Shown piece after piece: positions 26,331 through 34,964 of a stretch of 64,000 bases of DNA. A program made the position numbers and the translations under genes. Source of the stretch: an uncultured Sutterella sp. Its GTDB lineage: Bacteria > Pseudomonadota > Gammaproteobacteria > Burkholderiales > Burkholderiaceae_F. The notes under the pieces were generated by a model. It made no database searches. It was not told where the DNA came from and saw nothing but the letters and a program-made list of their open reading frames with translations. Each line of letters opens with the position of its first letter. The stretch's first letter is position 1. The stretch covers positions 1 through 64,000 of the forward strand of contig UQOW01000004.1 in assembly GCA_900542805.1 (NCBI GenBank), written 5' to 3'.

Positions 26331-27827
26331 ATGATGATGAAAGAACTGAAACCCCTTGACCGCAAGGCCATGTTTGCCGAAATCGACTCCGGCAAGGAAT
26401 TTGACATTGTGATTATCGGCGGCGGCGCTTCCGGTCTCGGTGTGGCGGTCGACGCCTCGAGCCAAGGGTACTCCGTCTGCTTAGTCGAAGCACAAGACTT
26501 TGCCGCGGGTACGAGCTCTCGCTCGACCAAGCTCATTCACGGCGGTGTTCGCTACATGCAGAACCCGCACGATTGGGGTCTGGTTTTCGAAGCGTTGCGT
26601 GAACGCGAACTGCTTTTGAAGCTTGTTCCGAACTTGGTTCATAAGAACCCGTTCATTTTGCCGTGCTATCGCTGGTATGAAAAAGCCTTCTACGGTCTCG
26701 GCCTGACCTTCTACACGATGATGGCCAAATTTAGCTCCGGTGATGCCGGGTCTCTTTCGATTCTCTCGAAACAAGAAACCCTTGAAAAGCTCCCGGGCAT
26801 TAAGGCCGAAGGTCTTTACGGCGGCGTTCGTTTCTACGACGCTCAGTTCGATGATGCCCGTATGGCTATCGCTCTGATGCACACAGCCGTTGCGCACGGT
26901 GCTGTTTGTTTGAACTATGTTGCTTGCGACGGCTTTAACCACACCGACGAAAAAATCGAGTCGATGATTGTTGAAGACAAAGAAACCGGCGAAAAGCACA
27001 CGGTCAAAGGCAAGATGTTCTTTAACTGCGCCGGCCCCTGGGTTGACGAAGTCCGTAAACTTACGGGCAAGAAGGATGTCAAGCCCTTCGTTAAAGCGGC
27101 TCGCGGCTCGCACATCATTCTCGATTTGAAGAAGTTCGGCAACCCCAAGGAGGGCATGTTCATTCCGAAGACCTCCGACGGTCGTGTTCTGTTCTGTCTG
27201 CCCTGGCACGGTATGCTCGAAGTCGGTACAACCGATCTTCCCGAACCCGTGCCCGTCAACATGGATCCGAAGATTTCCGATCAGGAAATCGATTTCATGA
27301 TGGCCAACTGCAACAACTACCTCAAGACCAAGGTCACGCGTGAAGACATCCTTGCGACGTTCGTCGGCGTTCGTCCGCTGTACACACCGGCCAATGCGTC
27401 CGCAAGCGGCGGCAAGACAGCCAAGGTTTCTCGCGAACACGCGATTATTCCGGAATTCGGCAACATGCTGACGATTACGGGCGGCAAGTGGACGGCCTAC
27501 CGTAATATGGCTGAACACGCCATGAAGGTTGCGGCTGAAAAGGGTCTGATTCCCTCTTCTCACACCATCACAACCAAGCTCCCGCTCACGGTTGATACCG
27601 CGTTTGATGCCGAAGCCATCGAAATGCGCGCGGCTCAGGCCGAGAAGGTCGAAGACGTTGTCGATGATGTCGTTGCCTTCGCCATCCGTGAAGTCCAGGT
27701 CAGCGGCGCTCGCAATGCCGACGACGTTTTATTCCGTCGCTTGCGCTTAGGCCAGATGAACACCAAGCGCACCGAAGAGCTCCGTGGCCCGGTTCAGGCA
27801 GCCATCGACAAGGAACTCAAGAAGTAA
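26331..27827 (+). CDS. glpD: FAD-dependent glycerol-3-phosphate dehydrogenase
   Basis: A 498-residue respiratory dehydrogenase oxidising glycerol-3-phosphate to dihydroxyacetone phosphate and passing electrons to quinone at the inner membrane. The FAD Rossmann motif is DIVIIGGGASGLGVAVDASS (residues 22-41) with EAQDFAAGTSSRSTKLIHGG, both diagnostic of GlpD, and FNCAGPWVDEVR, GTTDLPEPVP and ITGGKWTAYRNMAE further on. Three consecutive ATG codons open the gene; the first is given. Codon use is biased toward C-ending codons, suggesting high expression. No glpF or glpK is in the window, so glycerophosphodiesters or lipid turnover may be the source. Confidence 0.95.
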   Translation: MMMKELKPLDRKAMFAEIDSGKEFDIVIIGGGASGLGVAVDASSQGYSVCLVEAQDFAAGTSSRSTKLIHGGVRYMQNPHDWGLVFEALRERELLLKLVPNLVHKNPFILPCYRWYEKAFYGLGLTFYTMMAKFSSGDAGSLSILSKQETLEKLPGIKAEGLYGGVRFYDAQFDDARMAIALMHTAVAHGAVCLNYVACDGFNHTDEKIESMIVEDKETGEKHTVKGKMFFNCAGPWVDEVRKLTGKKDVKPFVKAARGSHIILDLKKFGNPKEGMFIPKTSDGRVLFCLPWHGMLEVGTTDLPEPVPVNMDPKISDQEIDFMMANCNNYLKTKVTREDILATFVGVRPLYTPANASASGGKTAKVSREHAIIPEFGNMLTITGGKWTAYRNMAEHAMKVAAEKGLIPSSHTITTKLPLTVDTAFDAEAIEMRAAQAEKVEDVVDDVVAFAIREVQVSGARNADDVLFRRLRLGQMNTKRTEELRGPVQAAIDKELKK

Positions 27828-27845
27828 TCCTTATGAAGGCTACTT

Positions 27846-27865
27846 GGTAAATCACGCGATTTACC
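27846..27865 (+). other. Hairpin just after glpD
   Basis: GGTAAATC (27846-27853) and GATTTACC (27858-27865) form a perfect 8-bp stem with a 4-base loop; it precedes the terminator and may protect the 3' end. Confidence 0.5.
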
Positions 27866-27877
27866 CGGAATGCAAAC

Positions 27878-27909
27878 GACCGGTTTCCGCAAGGGGACCG
27901 GTCATTTTT
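27878..27909 (+). terminator. Terminator of glpD
   Basis: GACCGGT (27878-27884) pairs with ACCGGTC (27897-27903), followed by ATTTTTATGG. Confidence 0.65.
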
Positions 27910-27961
27910 ATGGTGTGTTTTAGCCGAATCGCTCCGCCCGAAAAAGAGGCTAAGGAAAAAA

Positions 27962-29443
27962 TCAGAAATAAAGCTTTCGGCACTCGCACTTGGGCTCGCA
28001 ACTGACACGCACCCCGAGGCGCTTGAAAAGCTTTTCGTCCACGTCGCTTAAAAGGACGGAAAAATGCGCATCGCACCCGCGAAGTTTATCAATCTGACGC
28101 AACGCCTCGGCGGCAAGGGGATTGGCTTGAGCACTGACGCACAGCGCAATGAGCACCTCATCGCTATGTAGGCGCGGATTCGTGTGGCGCAGGCTTTCGG
28201 TCTTAAGGCGACAAATCGGCTCTAAGACTTCCTTGCTGATTAAATCCGTTTCCTTATCGATTCCGCCCAAGGTTTTAAGGGCATTTAAAAGAAGCGCCGA
28301 GCACGCACCGAGAAGCGGTGTTGTCTTGCCGGTAATGACCGTCCCGTCTGCAAGAACCAGGGCACCTGCTGGGCCCCCGGTCATTTTTTCTTTCTCAAGA
28401 CTTGCGGCCACTGCGGGCAAAATATCGGACGTAATTCCGGCTTGCTTCATCAAAAGTTCAAGCTTGTAGACAACGGCCGCATCGGCTCTTCCGCGCACTT
28501 GATCGACCAAGGCGCGATAGTAGCGACGCAAGATTTCCAAATACGAAGCCTGACAGCACACCGCATCGTCAACAATGCAGTTACCGGCCATGTTCACGCC
28601 CATATCAGTCGGGGACTTGTAGGGGCAACACCCCAAGATTTTTTCGAAAATGGCACACAGGACCGGAAAGATTTCCACGTCACGGTTGTAATTGACCGTT
28701 GTGACGCCGTAGGCATCCAAGTGGAAGGGATCGATCATGTTGACGTCATTTAAATCGGCCGTAGCTGCTTCATATGCCAGATTGACCGGGTGCTTGAGCG
28801 GAAGGTTCCAAATCGGGAATGTCTCGAACTTGGCGTATCCGGCCTTCACACCCCGTTTGTGCTCGTGGTAAAGCTGCGACAGGCACGTGGCCATCTTGCC
28901 GCTTCCCGGTCCCGGGGCCGTCACGACAACAAGCGGGTGCGTCGTTTCGATGTACTCGTTTTTGCCGTACCCCTCGTCACTGACAATCAAAGACAAGTTA
29001 TGCGGATAACCGGCAATCGGATAGTGTTTGTACGATCGCACGCCGAGAGCTGACAGGCGCCGCATGAAGGCATCGGCTGCCGGCTGTCCGTTGTACTGTG
29101 TAATGACGACCGATCCGACGAAAAAGCCGAGATTGCGGAACACATCAATCAAACGCAACACGTCATCCTCGTACGCAATGCCGTAATCAGCACGGATTTT
29201 ATTTTTTTCGATATCGGGAGCCGCGATGGCAACAACGATTTCCACGTCGTTTTTCATCTGCGAGAGCATGCGGATTTTGCTATTGGGCTCAAAACCGGGA
29301 AGCACGCGCGAAGCGTGGTAGTCATCGAAAAGTTTTCCGCCGAATTCCAAGTAAAGCTTGCCGCCGAACTTGTCTATGCGTTCTTTGATGTGTGCCGATT
29401 GGGTTTCAATGTACTTTGCGTTATCAAATCCGATTTTAGCCAC
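27962..29443 (-). CDS. DUF1846 domain-containing protein
   Basis: A 493-residue protein recognisable as DUF1846 from IGFDNAKYIETQSAHIKERI at the N-terminus and the SKIRMLSQMKNDVEIVVAI segment; the family is conserved in length and of unknown function. The mid-protein stretch VVVTAPGPGSGKMATCLSQL looks like a P-loop-type nucleotide-binding turn (GPGSGKM), which would fit an ATP/GTP-dependent enzyme. The C-terminal portion is Cys-rich (CEPKCECRKLYF). The start is a GTG (29443) with GGGG eight bases upstream. It stands alone between converging glpD and the YkvI-like gene. Confidence 0.85.
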   Translation of the reverse strand: MAKIGFDNAKYIETQSAHIKERIDKFGGKLYLEFGGKLFDDYHASRVLPGFEPNSKIRMLSQMKNDVEIVVAIAAPDIEKNKIRADYGIAYEDDVLRLIDVFRNLGFFVGSVVITQYNGQPAADAFMRRLSALGVRSYKHYPIAGYPHNLSLIVSDEGYGKNEYIETTHPLVVVTAPGPGSGKMATCLSQLYHEHKRGVKAGYAKFETFPIWNLPLKHPVNLAYEAATADLNDVNMIDPFHLDAYGVTTVNYNRDVEIFPVLCAIFEKILGCCPYKSPTDMGVNMAGNCIVDDAVCCQASYLEILRRYYRALVDQVRGRADAAVVYKLELLMKQAGITSDILPAVAASLEKEKMTGGPAGALVLADGTVITGKTTPLLGACSALLLNALKTLGGIDKETDLISKEVLEPICRLKTESLRHTNPRLHSDEVLIALCVSAQANPLAAEALRQIDKLRGCDAHFSVLLSDVDEKLFKRLGVRVSCEPKCECRKLYF

Positions 29444-29629
29444 GGCACTTTCCCCTTTCCGAATTTTGCGATGTGAAGTCGACGATGCGTTCGAGACAAA
29501 CAGAAAAGGGCAGTCTATAAAAAACCGCCCCTAGTTTTTCGTATTGTACTGAAACAGAGAGAACCGAGCTGTCGTTAAGTCTGAAAAATGCAACGCCTCA
29601 ACCCATCGAACTTGACCGCCTTTAAAAGC

Positions 29630-29657
29630 AAAGCGCGGGGTTTCCCCCGCACTTTGT
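29630..29657 (-). terminator. Terminator after the YkvI-like transporter
   Basis: GCGGGG (29635-29640) pairs with CCCCGC (29645-29650) with an outer AAAG/CTTT extension; on the minus strand a T-containing tail (CTTTGCTTTT) follows. Confidence 0.55.
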
Positions 29658-29676
29658 CATTCCTGCTGCCAAAGCT

Positions 29677-30759
29677 TTATTTGGAATGTTTGGCAATCTT
29701 GTAGACACCGACCGTGAGCATCGGCAGGGCAAACAAGACCAGGAATCCCCAGCAGGCCGTACCGTACCCCTTGACAATCAGGCCCAAGAGGCCGAAGGCG
29801 GAAACTGCGACACCTAAACCCACGGGAATGATTGTGACAGCCGGGGCAAACCACGTGGGCTCTTCGTGACCCGTTTTACGATACGCTACCTGGAAGCGAT
29901 CGACCACAGCCTTGACAAAACCCGTGGCCGTTTCCATCAGCGTCACGAACAAAACAAGTTCAAAGGTCCAGAAAAGCCACGGCATATGGATGCGATCGAA
30001 AATCGCGAGCACCGGAACCGTCGAGCTGACGACGTTGGCAAAGTCGCACCCCATCGTCAAAAGGAGCATCGTTCCCGGGAAGATTCCGAGGAAGCCAGCG
30101 AGGATGCCGCTGACAATTGATTCTGAGCGAGACTTAAATCCGCGAACCGTGTAAAGAACGAGCGGCACGACAACCAGGTTATAAAAGCTGTACTGCAGAC
30201 CGTGCATGAACCAGCCGTCGGCAACCTCTCCCTTGCTGACTTCCGCTGCAATGTTTGCACCGAACTTCACGAAAACAACGACCATGAAAATCAGGTAAAC
30301 CGAGCAAAGCACATACGACCAAATCGACAGGGCCTTCTCAACCATTTCCGTCCCCTTAAAAACGAGGAACAGAACGCCGGCAGACAAAAGCGCCACGCCG
30401 AGCCACTGATTAAATCCGAGCTTTTCGATAATGGCGCCGGCACTGGCATTGACAACCCCCATGACGATGAGGAACATAATCCAGTAGCACAGGTCATACA
30501 GGAATGCACACGGTCCGAGAATATGTTTCATCATCGAACCGTAATCGAATGTCTGCATCACGCGGCAAAACTCAAACGTCACGGCGCACACCAGGCTCCA
30601 ACAAAGGAACGTGACGGAGGCACCGAGCAGACCGCCGAACATCCCGCTCACGCCGAAGAACTGTGCGATTTCCGCACCCGTTCCGTAACCGCCGCCGATT
30701 AGAATTGACTGGAAGACCAGACCGGGCACAAGAAGTCTGACAAATTTATTTTTAAGCAT
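29677..30759 (-). CDS. YkvI-like membrane transporter (APC superfamily type)
   Basis: A 360-residue protein with about ten hydrophobic helices. It resembles the YkvI family (related to amino-acid/polyamine/organocation transporters) by the first helix with GGGYGTGAEIAQFFG, a broken-helix Gly-rich turn as in APC carriers, and by length. Substrate unknown. It lies 33 bases downstream of a class III aminotransferase on the same strand, so the pair probably imports and transaminates an amine or amino acid. Confidence 0.75.
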   Translation of the reverse strand: MLKNKFVRLLVPGLVFQSILIGGGYGTGAEIAQFFGVSGMFGGLLGASVTFLCWSLVCAVTFEFCRVMQTFDYGSMMKHILGPCAFLYDLCYWIMFLIVMGVVNASAGAIIEKLGFNQWLGVALLSAGVLFLVFKGTEMVEKALSIWSYVLCSVYLIFMVVVFVKFGANIAAEVSKGEVADGWFMHGLQYSFYNLVVVPLVLYTVRGFKSRSESIVSGILAGFLGIFPGTMLLLTMGCDFANVVSSTVPVLAIFDRIHMPWLFWTFELVLFVTLMETATGFVKAVVDRFQVAYRKTGHEEPTWFAPAVTIIPVGLGVAVSAFGLLGLIVKGYGTACWGFLVLFALPMLTVGVYKIAKHSK

Positions 30760-30791
30760 TTTTAAATCCGTTTTTTGTTAGGGCTCAACTG

Positions 30792-32120
30792 TTACCAGCC
30801 TGCGCGGAACTTGAGCACATCGTCGGAGATTTCTCCGCGTTCGTATTCATTCATGGCCGCATCCATGATTTCAAAACCTCGAGTCAAAAGCTCAGGCGAA
30901 ATCGTCAGAGGCGGCTGGATGCGCAAAATCCACCCGGCGAGCGAAATCACGACAAGACCCTTTTCGTAAGATCGGAAAAGAATCTTGAAGACTCCGTCCG
31001 TATCGGGCGAGCCGTCCTCCTTTTGAATACCGATACCCATGGAAAAACCCAAGTTCCGAGTAAAGGCAACAAGCTTGGGGTGCTTGGCCTTCAAATCCGC
31101 CGCTAACTTTTCGAGCAACGCGATGTTGCTTTTCAGGTGCGTCTGGAAGGCCTCGGATTGGAGGTAATCGAACTGTGCGATTCCGGCTGCGCAGGCAATG
31201 GAGTTACCGCCTAACGTAAATAGATGTGCCGGTGCCGGCAGGCAGTCCATAATTTCGTCGCGCGCCATGAAGGCGCCTAGTGTGAGCGTTGCGCCCACGG
31301 ATTTACCCATAATGATGCCGTCCGGAATGATACCGTAGTGTTCGATTGCAAAGAACTTACCGGTACGGTAAAAGCCCTGCTGGACTTCCTCGGAAATAAA
31401 GAGGATGCCGTATTTTTTGCAGGTTTCATAGAGCTTTTTCATGAAAATCGGATGGGCCGGCAAGATGCCACCGTCGCCCTGCACGGGTTCGATGACCATG
31501 GCGGCCACTTCCGTTGCCGGCAGATATGTAGAAAACGCCGTTTCCATCGCCTTCATGCAATCGCGTTCGACCTCTTCGTCGCTCTTGTCGGTTCCGTAAA
31601 ACGGGAAGGGATAAATCTCAGGCAAAAACGGTCCCATCTTCGCGTGCATCCGTGTCGAGCACGTTGTCATCGAGCACGAGCCGTATGTATTTCCGTGATA
31701 CCCATTGATGAAAACGATAATCTTCTGACGCCCCGTGAAAGCACGGGCGAACTTGACGGCGGCATCGTTGCCGTCGCTCCCGCAGTTTCCGAAACAAACC
31801 TTGGCCTTGACACCGCCCGGATACACGGAAACAAGTCGCTCGGCATACTCGGTCGTCTGCTCGTTGTAGGTGTATGCGGCCGTGTACTGCGTGAACTTCT
31901 TGAGCTGCTCTTCAATGGCCTTGGTAATAATAGGGTTGGAGCTCCCGATGTTCAATGACGAGGCACTGGACAAAAAATCAATGAACTTGTTGCCGTCCAA
32001 ATCCGTAATGACACTGCCCTCTACCTTGGCAATCGCGAGAGGATAGTACGAAAGATGTTGGCACGGTGCGACAACTTTTTCGTCGCGCTCGACCAGGGCA
32101 TTGCATCGATCGAGTTTCAT
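30792..32120 (-). CDS. Class III pyridoxal-phosphate aminotransferase
   Basis: A 442-residue fold-type I enzyme of the omega-amine/GABA/acetylornithine class. Seen: phosphate-binding GNCGSDGNDAA (111-121), NGYHGNTYGS (139-148) and the Schiff-base Lys273 in GIIMGKSVGATLTLG. The pyridine-nitrogen aspartate of the usual DEVQ motif is replaced by Glu (FISEEVQQGFYRTGK, Glu244), a variant that may be normal in its subfamily but is worth checking. Start set at ATG 32120, which has AGGAG ten bases upstream, rather than an upstream in-frame ATG at 32168 that lies in a terminator-like stem. It forms an operon with the YkvI-like transporter. Confidence 0.88.
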   Translation of the reverse strand: MKLDRCNALVERDEKVVAPCQHLSYYPLAIAKVEGSVITDLDGNKFIDFLSSASSLNIGSSNPIITKAIEEQLKKFTQYTAAYTYNEQTTEYAERLVSVYPGGVKAKVCFGNCGSDGNDAAVKFARAFTGRQKIIVFINGYHGNTYGSCSMTTCSTRMHAKMGPFLPEIYPFPFYGTDKSDEEVERDCMKAMETAFSTYLPATEVAAMVIEPVQGDGGILPAHPIFMKKLYETCKKYGILFISEEVQQGFYRTGKFFAIEHYGIIPDGIIMGKSVGATLTLGAFMARDEIMDCLPAPAHLFTLGGNSIACAAGIAQFDYLQSEAFQTHLKSNIALLEKLAADLKAKHPKLVAFTRNLGFSMGIGIQKEDGSPDTDGVFKILFRSYEKGLVVISLAGWILRIQPPLTISPELLTRGFEIMDAAMNEYERGEISDDVLKFRAGW

Positions 32121-32153
32121 TTGATGGTCACTCCTGAAAAAAAATGTGTTAAC

Positions 32154-32184
32154 AAAAAACGCCGACACATCGAGTTATCGGCGT
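32154..32184 (-). terminator. Terminator-like hairpin in the class III aminotransferase leader
   Basis: On the minus strand ACGCCGA (32184-32178) pairs with TCGGCGT (32165-32159), followed by five T (32158-32154). It is 33 bases upstream of the aminotransferase start with no gene before it on that strand, suggesting premature termination as a control. No amino-acid-rich leader ORF was found. Confidence 0.6.
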
Positions 32185-32242
32185 CTGATTGAATTCTCTG
32201 CTATCGATCGACCGACCGCATCAGAGCTAGAGCAAACCTATT

Positions 32243-32256
32243 TTGATTAATGTCAA
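32243..32256. promoter_or_regulatory. FNR/ANR-like binding site
   Basis: TTGAT-TAAT-GTCAA matches nine of ten bases of the FNR consensus half-sites (TTGAT, N4, ATCAA). It is in the 305-base divergent region between the aminotransferase and the NSS transporter, consistent with oxygen-linked control of either or both. Confidence 0.5.
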
Positions 32257-32347
32257 AAACAGTACAACGCGTTCTAGGGCATTGTGCTTAAGTGGCGATT
32301 GACCGTGTTGTAGGCAAGGCTCATAATGACATGACCTTGTGCTCTGA

Positions 32348-32376
32348 TTGACAAAGCGCGAAGGCTTGACAATAAA
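32348..32376 (+). promoter_or_regulatory. Candidate sigma70 promoter of the NSS transporter
   Basis: A perfect TTGACA (32348-32353), a 17-base spacer and AATAAA (32371-32376, four of six), about 50 bases before the start codon. Confidence 0.6.
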
Positions 32377-32425
32377 ACGTTTTTCTCTTTTTTCGAGAAA
32401 CTCGTACCAATAAGAAAGGAAGAAA

Positions 32426-33781
32426 ATGAATCGAGACCGTCTCGGAAGTCGTTTAGGCTTCATTCTTTTGAGCGCCGGCTGTGCCATCGGATGCGGCAAC
32501 GTGTGGAAATTCCCGTGGTTAACGGGTCAGTTCGGCGGCGGCGCTTTTGTGCTGATTTATCTGTTTTTCCTTGTCATCCTCGGTTGGCCCGTCATGACAA
32601 TGGAATTTGCGCTCGGTCGCGCCAGTCAGAAAAGCCCCGTTCACATGTATCAGGTTTTAGAGCCTGCCGGCACGAAATGGCATTGGCATGGAATTGCCGC
32701 CTTAGTCGGTAACGTCGTTTTGATGATGTTTTACATGGTTGTAACCGGCTGGATGTTGCAGTACTTCTTTTACACGGCAACCGGAGAGTTTTCCGGAAAA
32801 ACTCCGATTCAAGTGGCCGAAGGGTTCGGGGCCTTGCTTGCCAACCCGACCACACAGATTATCGATACGGTCCTCATTGCCGGTTCTGCCTTCCTCATAC
32901 TCTCCTTTAGTTTGCGCGGCGGTCTGGAGCGCGTCATAAAGTGGATGATGATGGCTCTGATTGTCATCATGGTCATCGTTGCCGTCAATAGTCTTTTTAT
33001 GGACGGCGTGAAAGAGGGGCTTCGCTTTTACCTACTTCCCGACTTCAGCAAAATCAGTTGGGATGTCGTCGTTGCTGCGATGAACCAAGCCTTCTTCACG
33101 TTAAGTCTCGGCATCGGTGCCATGGCGATTTTCGGAAGCTACATTGATAAAGACCACTCCTTAGCGGGCGAGTCCGTTCGTGTGATTCTTTTAGATACGT
33201 TCGTTGCCATCACGGCCGGCCTGATTATCTTCCCGGCATGCTTTACATACGGTGTTAAACCCGATGCCGGTCCGAGCTTGATTTTCGTGACGCTTCCGAA
33301 CATCTTTAACAATATGCCGATGGGGCAGTTCTGGGGATCACTGTTCTTTATCTTCATGATGTTTGCCTGCTACTCGACTGTTTTAGCTGTCTGTGAAAAC
33401 ATCTTGGCGTGCATGCGCGATTTAACCGGCTGGTCTCGTCGCAAAACAGCATGGATCTGCGGCATCGGCATGGTGATTCTCACGCTCCCGTGCGCACTCG
33501 GCTTTAACGTGCTTTCGAACGTCCACCCCTTGGGCGGCAATTCCGGCATCATGGACTTAGAAGACTTTATCGTCAGCAATTGTCTGTTGCCGCTCGGAAG
33601 TCTGGTTTTCGTTCTCTTTTGCACAGCCAAAAACGGCTGGGGCTGGGATAACTTCATTGCCGAAGCCAATACAGGCTCCGGGCTCATGTTCCGCAAGGGC
33701 CTGCGCTTTTACTGCACCTACGGGCTTCCGCTCATCATATTAGTCATCTTCATTGCCGGTATCCTGCCGTTTTTCAAATAG
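32426..33781 (+). CDS. Sodium-dependent amino acid transporter (NSS/SNF family)
   Basis: A 451-residue inner-membrane symporter with about eleven helices. The family signature is at the N-terminus: GFILLSAGCAIGCGNVWKFP (unwound TM1 binding sodium and substrate) followed by GGGAFVLIYLFFLVILGWPV. Further landmarks are FFTLSLGIGAMAIFGSYI (TM6) and the SCNS-like C-terminal half. Homologs of LeuT/Tyt1/MhsT type take up neutral or aromatic amino acids with sodium. The start has AAGGAAG directly upstream. It is divergent from the aminotransferase/YkvI pair and terminated by a strong hairpin. Confidence 0.93.
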   Translation: MNRDRLGSRLGFILLSAGCAIGCGNVWKFPWLTGQFGGGAFVLIYLFFLVILGWPVMTMEFALGRASQKSPVHMYQVLEPAGTKWHWHGIAALVGNVVLMMFYMVVTGWMLQYFFYTATGEFSGKTPIQVAEGFGALLANPTTQIIDTVLIAGSAFLILSFSLRGGLERVIKWMMMALIVIMVIVAVNSLFMDGVKEGLRFYLLPDFSKISWDVVVAAMNQAFFTLSLGIGAMAIFGSYIDKDHSLAGESVRVILLDTFVAITAGLIIFPACFTYGVKPDAGPSLIFVTLPNIFNNMPMGQFWGSLFFIFMMFACYSTVLAVCENILACMRDLTGWSRRKTAWICGIGMVILTLPCALGFNVLSNVHPLGGNSGIMDLEDFIVSNCLLPLGSLVFVLFCTAKNGWGWDNFIAEANTGSGLMFRKGLRFYCTYGLPLIILVIFIAGILPFFK

Positions 33782-33808
33782 TTAAGTACCGGTTAGCCCA
33801 TCGCCTAA

Positions 33809-33840
33809 ACGGCGGCAGATGCTTTCTGCCGCCGTTCTTC
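33809..33840 (+). terminator. Terminator of the NSS transporter
   Basis: An 11-bp perfect stem (ACGGCGGCAGA 33809-33819, TCTGCCGCCGT 33825-33835) with a 5-base loop and a short TCTTCC tail. Confidence 0.75.
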
Positions 33841-33981
33841 CATGCGCACACCCATTCGGAATTCCGGCCTGTTTTCGTGCAAACAGGCTCTTGTCGTTCT
33901 CGCTTAGGGACCGAGGAAACTGCGCCTCTCTTTTGCACTCGCTCTGTGCAATAATTCAGGAGGTTTTTTCGGGAGGCTATC

Positions 33982-34842
33982 GTGCAAACACCGTTCATCG
34001 ATCCGGTTATCTCTGTTGAAAAACTCAAGGCGCTCCGAGAGCGTAGCAACCTTGTCATTTTGGACTGCCGTGGCTCCCTTACGACCCCGGGCGCCGGAAA
34101 ACTTCTTTTTGATGCGGGCCACATTCCCGGAGCCTCGTACATCGATATGGCTCGAGACATCACCGGTAAGCGCACGGGGACCAATGGCCGTACACCGATG
34201 GTCGATGCCGCTACCTTTGCTCAAACGCTGCGCCGTCTCGGGACCAACACAGCAAGTACCGTTGTCGTCTACGACACGGGGCTGATGAACTTTGCGCCGC
34301 GCGTGTGGTTTACCGTGCGCTCCGCAGGTTTAGTAAATGCCTTTGTTTTAGACGGCGGATTTGACGCCTGGAAACAAGGCTCCTGCTCGATCGAAACCAT
34401 TGAAGAGCCCAAGACACCGGGCAACTTTACGGCCGCTCCAAGTCCCGAACGGATTTTTTCAACAAAGGAAATTGAGCAAAACCTTTTAACGCACCGCTAT
34501 CTTCTCCTCGATGCTCGCATCGAAGAGGCATATCTCGGGGCTAGTGCCGGACCCGACGGAAAATCCGGTCATATTCCGGGCTCCGTCAACCACCCGAATC
34601 GCCTCAACGTCGGAACAAACGGAAAGCTTCTTGATACGGGTACTTTGCGCCAAATTTTCATGCACTTGAGCGAAGGACAGCCCGAGCGCGTTATTCACAC
34701 GTGCGGCTCCGGAGTTGCAGCGTGCGGAAACCTTCTTGCGATGCGCCATGCAGGACTGCCAAGTGCCGGCATTTACATCGGAAGTTTTTCCGCTTGGATC
34801 AGCGACCCGTTGCACCCGCTCAGTACCGAAGACGAGGGTTAA
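33982..34842 (+). CDS. sseA: 3-mercaptopyruvate sulfurtransferase
   Basis: A 286-residue two-domain rhodanese. The inactive N-terminal domain has DCRGSLTTPGAGKLLFDAGH-type features, and the active C-terminal domain ends with the catalytic loop HTCGSGVAACG (Cys241). CGSGxxA is the loop of mercaptopyruvate sulfurtransferases, whereas thiosulfate sulfurtransferases have CRKGVT. It transfers sulfur from 3-mercaptopyruvate, a cysteine catabolite, to acceptors in the cytoplasm. The start is a GTG with GGGAGG five bases upstream. Confidence 0.93.
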   Translation: MQTPFIDPVISVEKLKALRERSNLVILDCRGSLTTPGAGKLLFDAGHIPGASYIDMARDITGKRTGTNGRTPMVDAATFAQTLRRLGTNTASTVVVYDTGLMNFAPRVWFTVRSAGLVNAFVLDGGFDAWKQGSCSIETIEEPKTPGNFTAAPSPERIFSTKEIEQNLLTHRYLLLDARIEEAYLGASAGPDGKSGHIPGSVNHPNRLNVGTNGKLLDTGTLRQIFMHLSEGQPERVIHTCGSGVAACGNLLAMRHAGLPSAGIYIGSFSAWISDPLHPLSTEDEG

Positions 34843-34858
34843 CTCCGTGCTTTACCAG

Positions 34859-34878
34859 ACGTGAAAGTCACGTTTTTT
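34859..34878 (+). terminator. Terminator of sseA
   Basis: ACGTGA (34859-34864), loop AAG, TCACGT (34868-34873), then a run of T to 34878. Confidence 0.75.
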
Positions 34879-34964
34879 CGGGCTTTTTTTCAAAGAAAAC
34901 CGTATTAAAATTTCCCCTCCTAACGCGCAAAGAGTGCGCGTGTCTTTGTTTCGGATTTTTCCCT

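Noticed and set aside
26481..27563. 360-codon minus-strand frame
   Set aside because: Antisense shadow of glpD, caused by its biased codon use.
34701..34964. Extension of the acyl-CoA synthetase frame into sseA
   Set aside because: It crosses the end of sseA and its terminator; the family-like N-terminus begins at ATG 34965.
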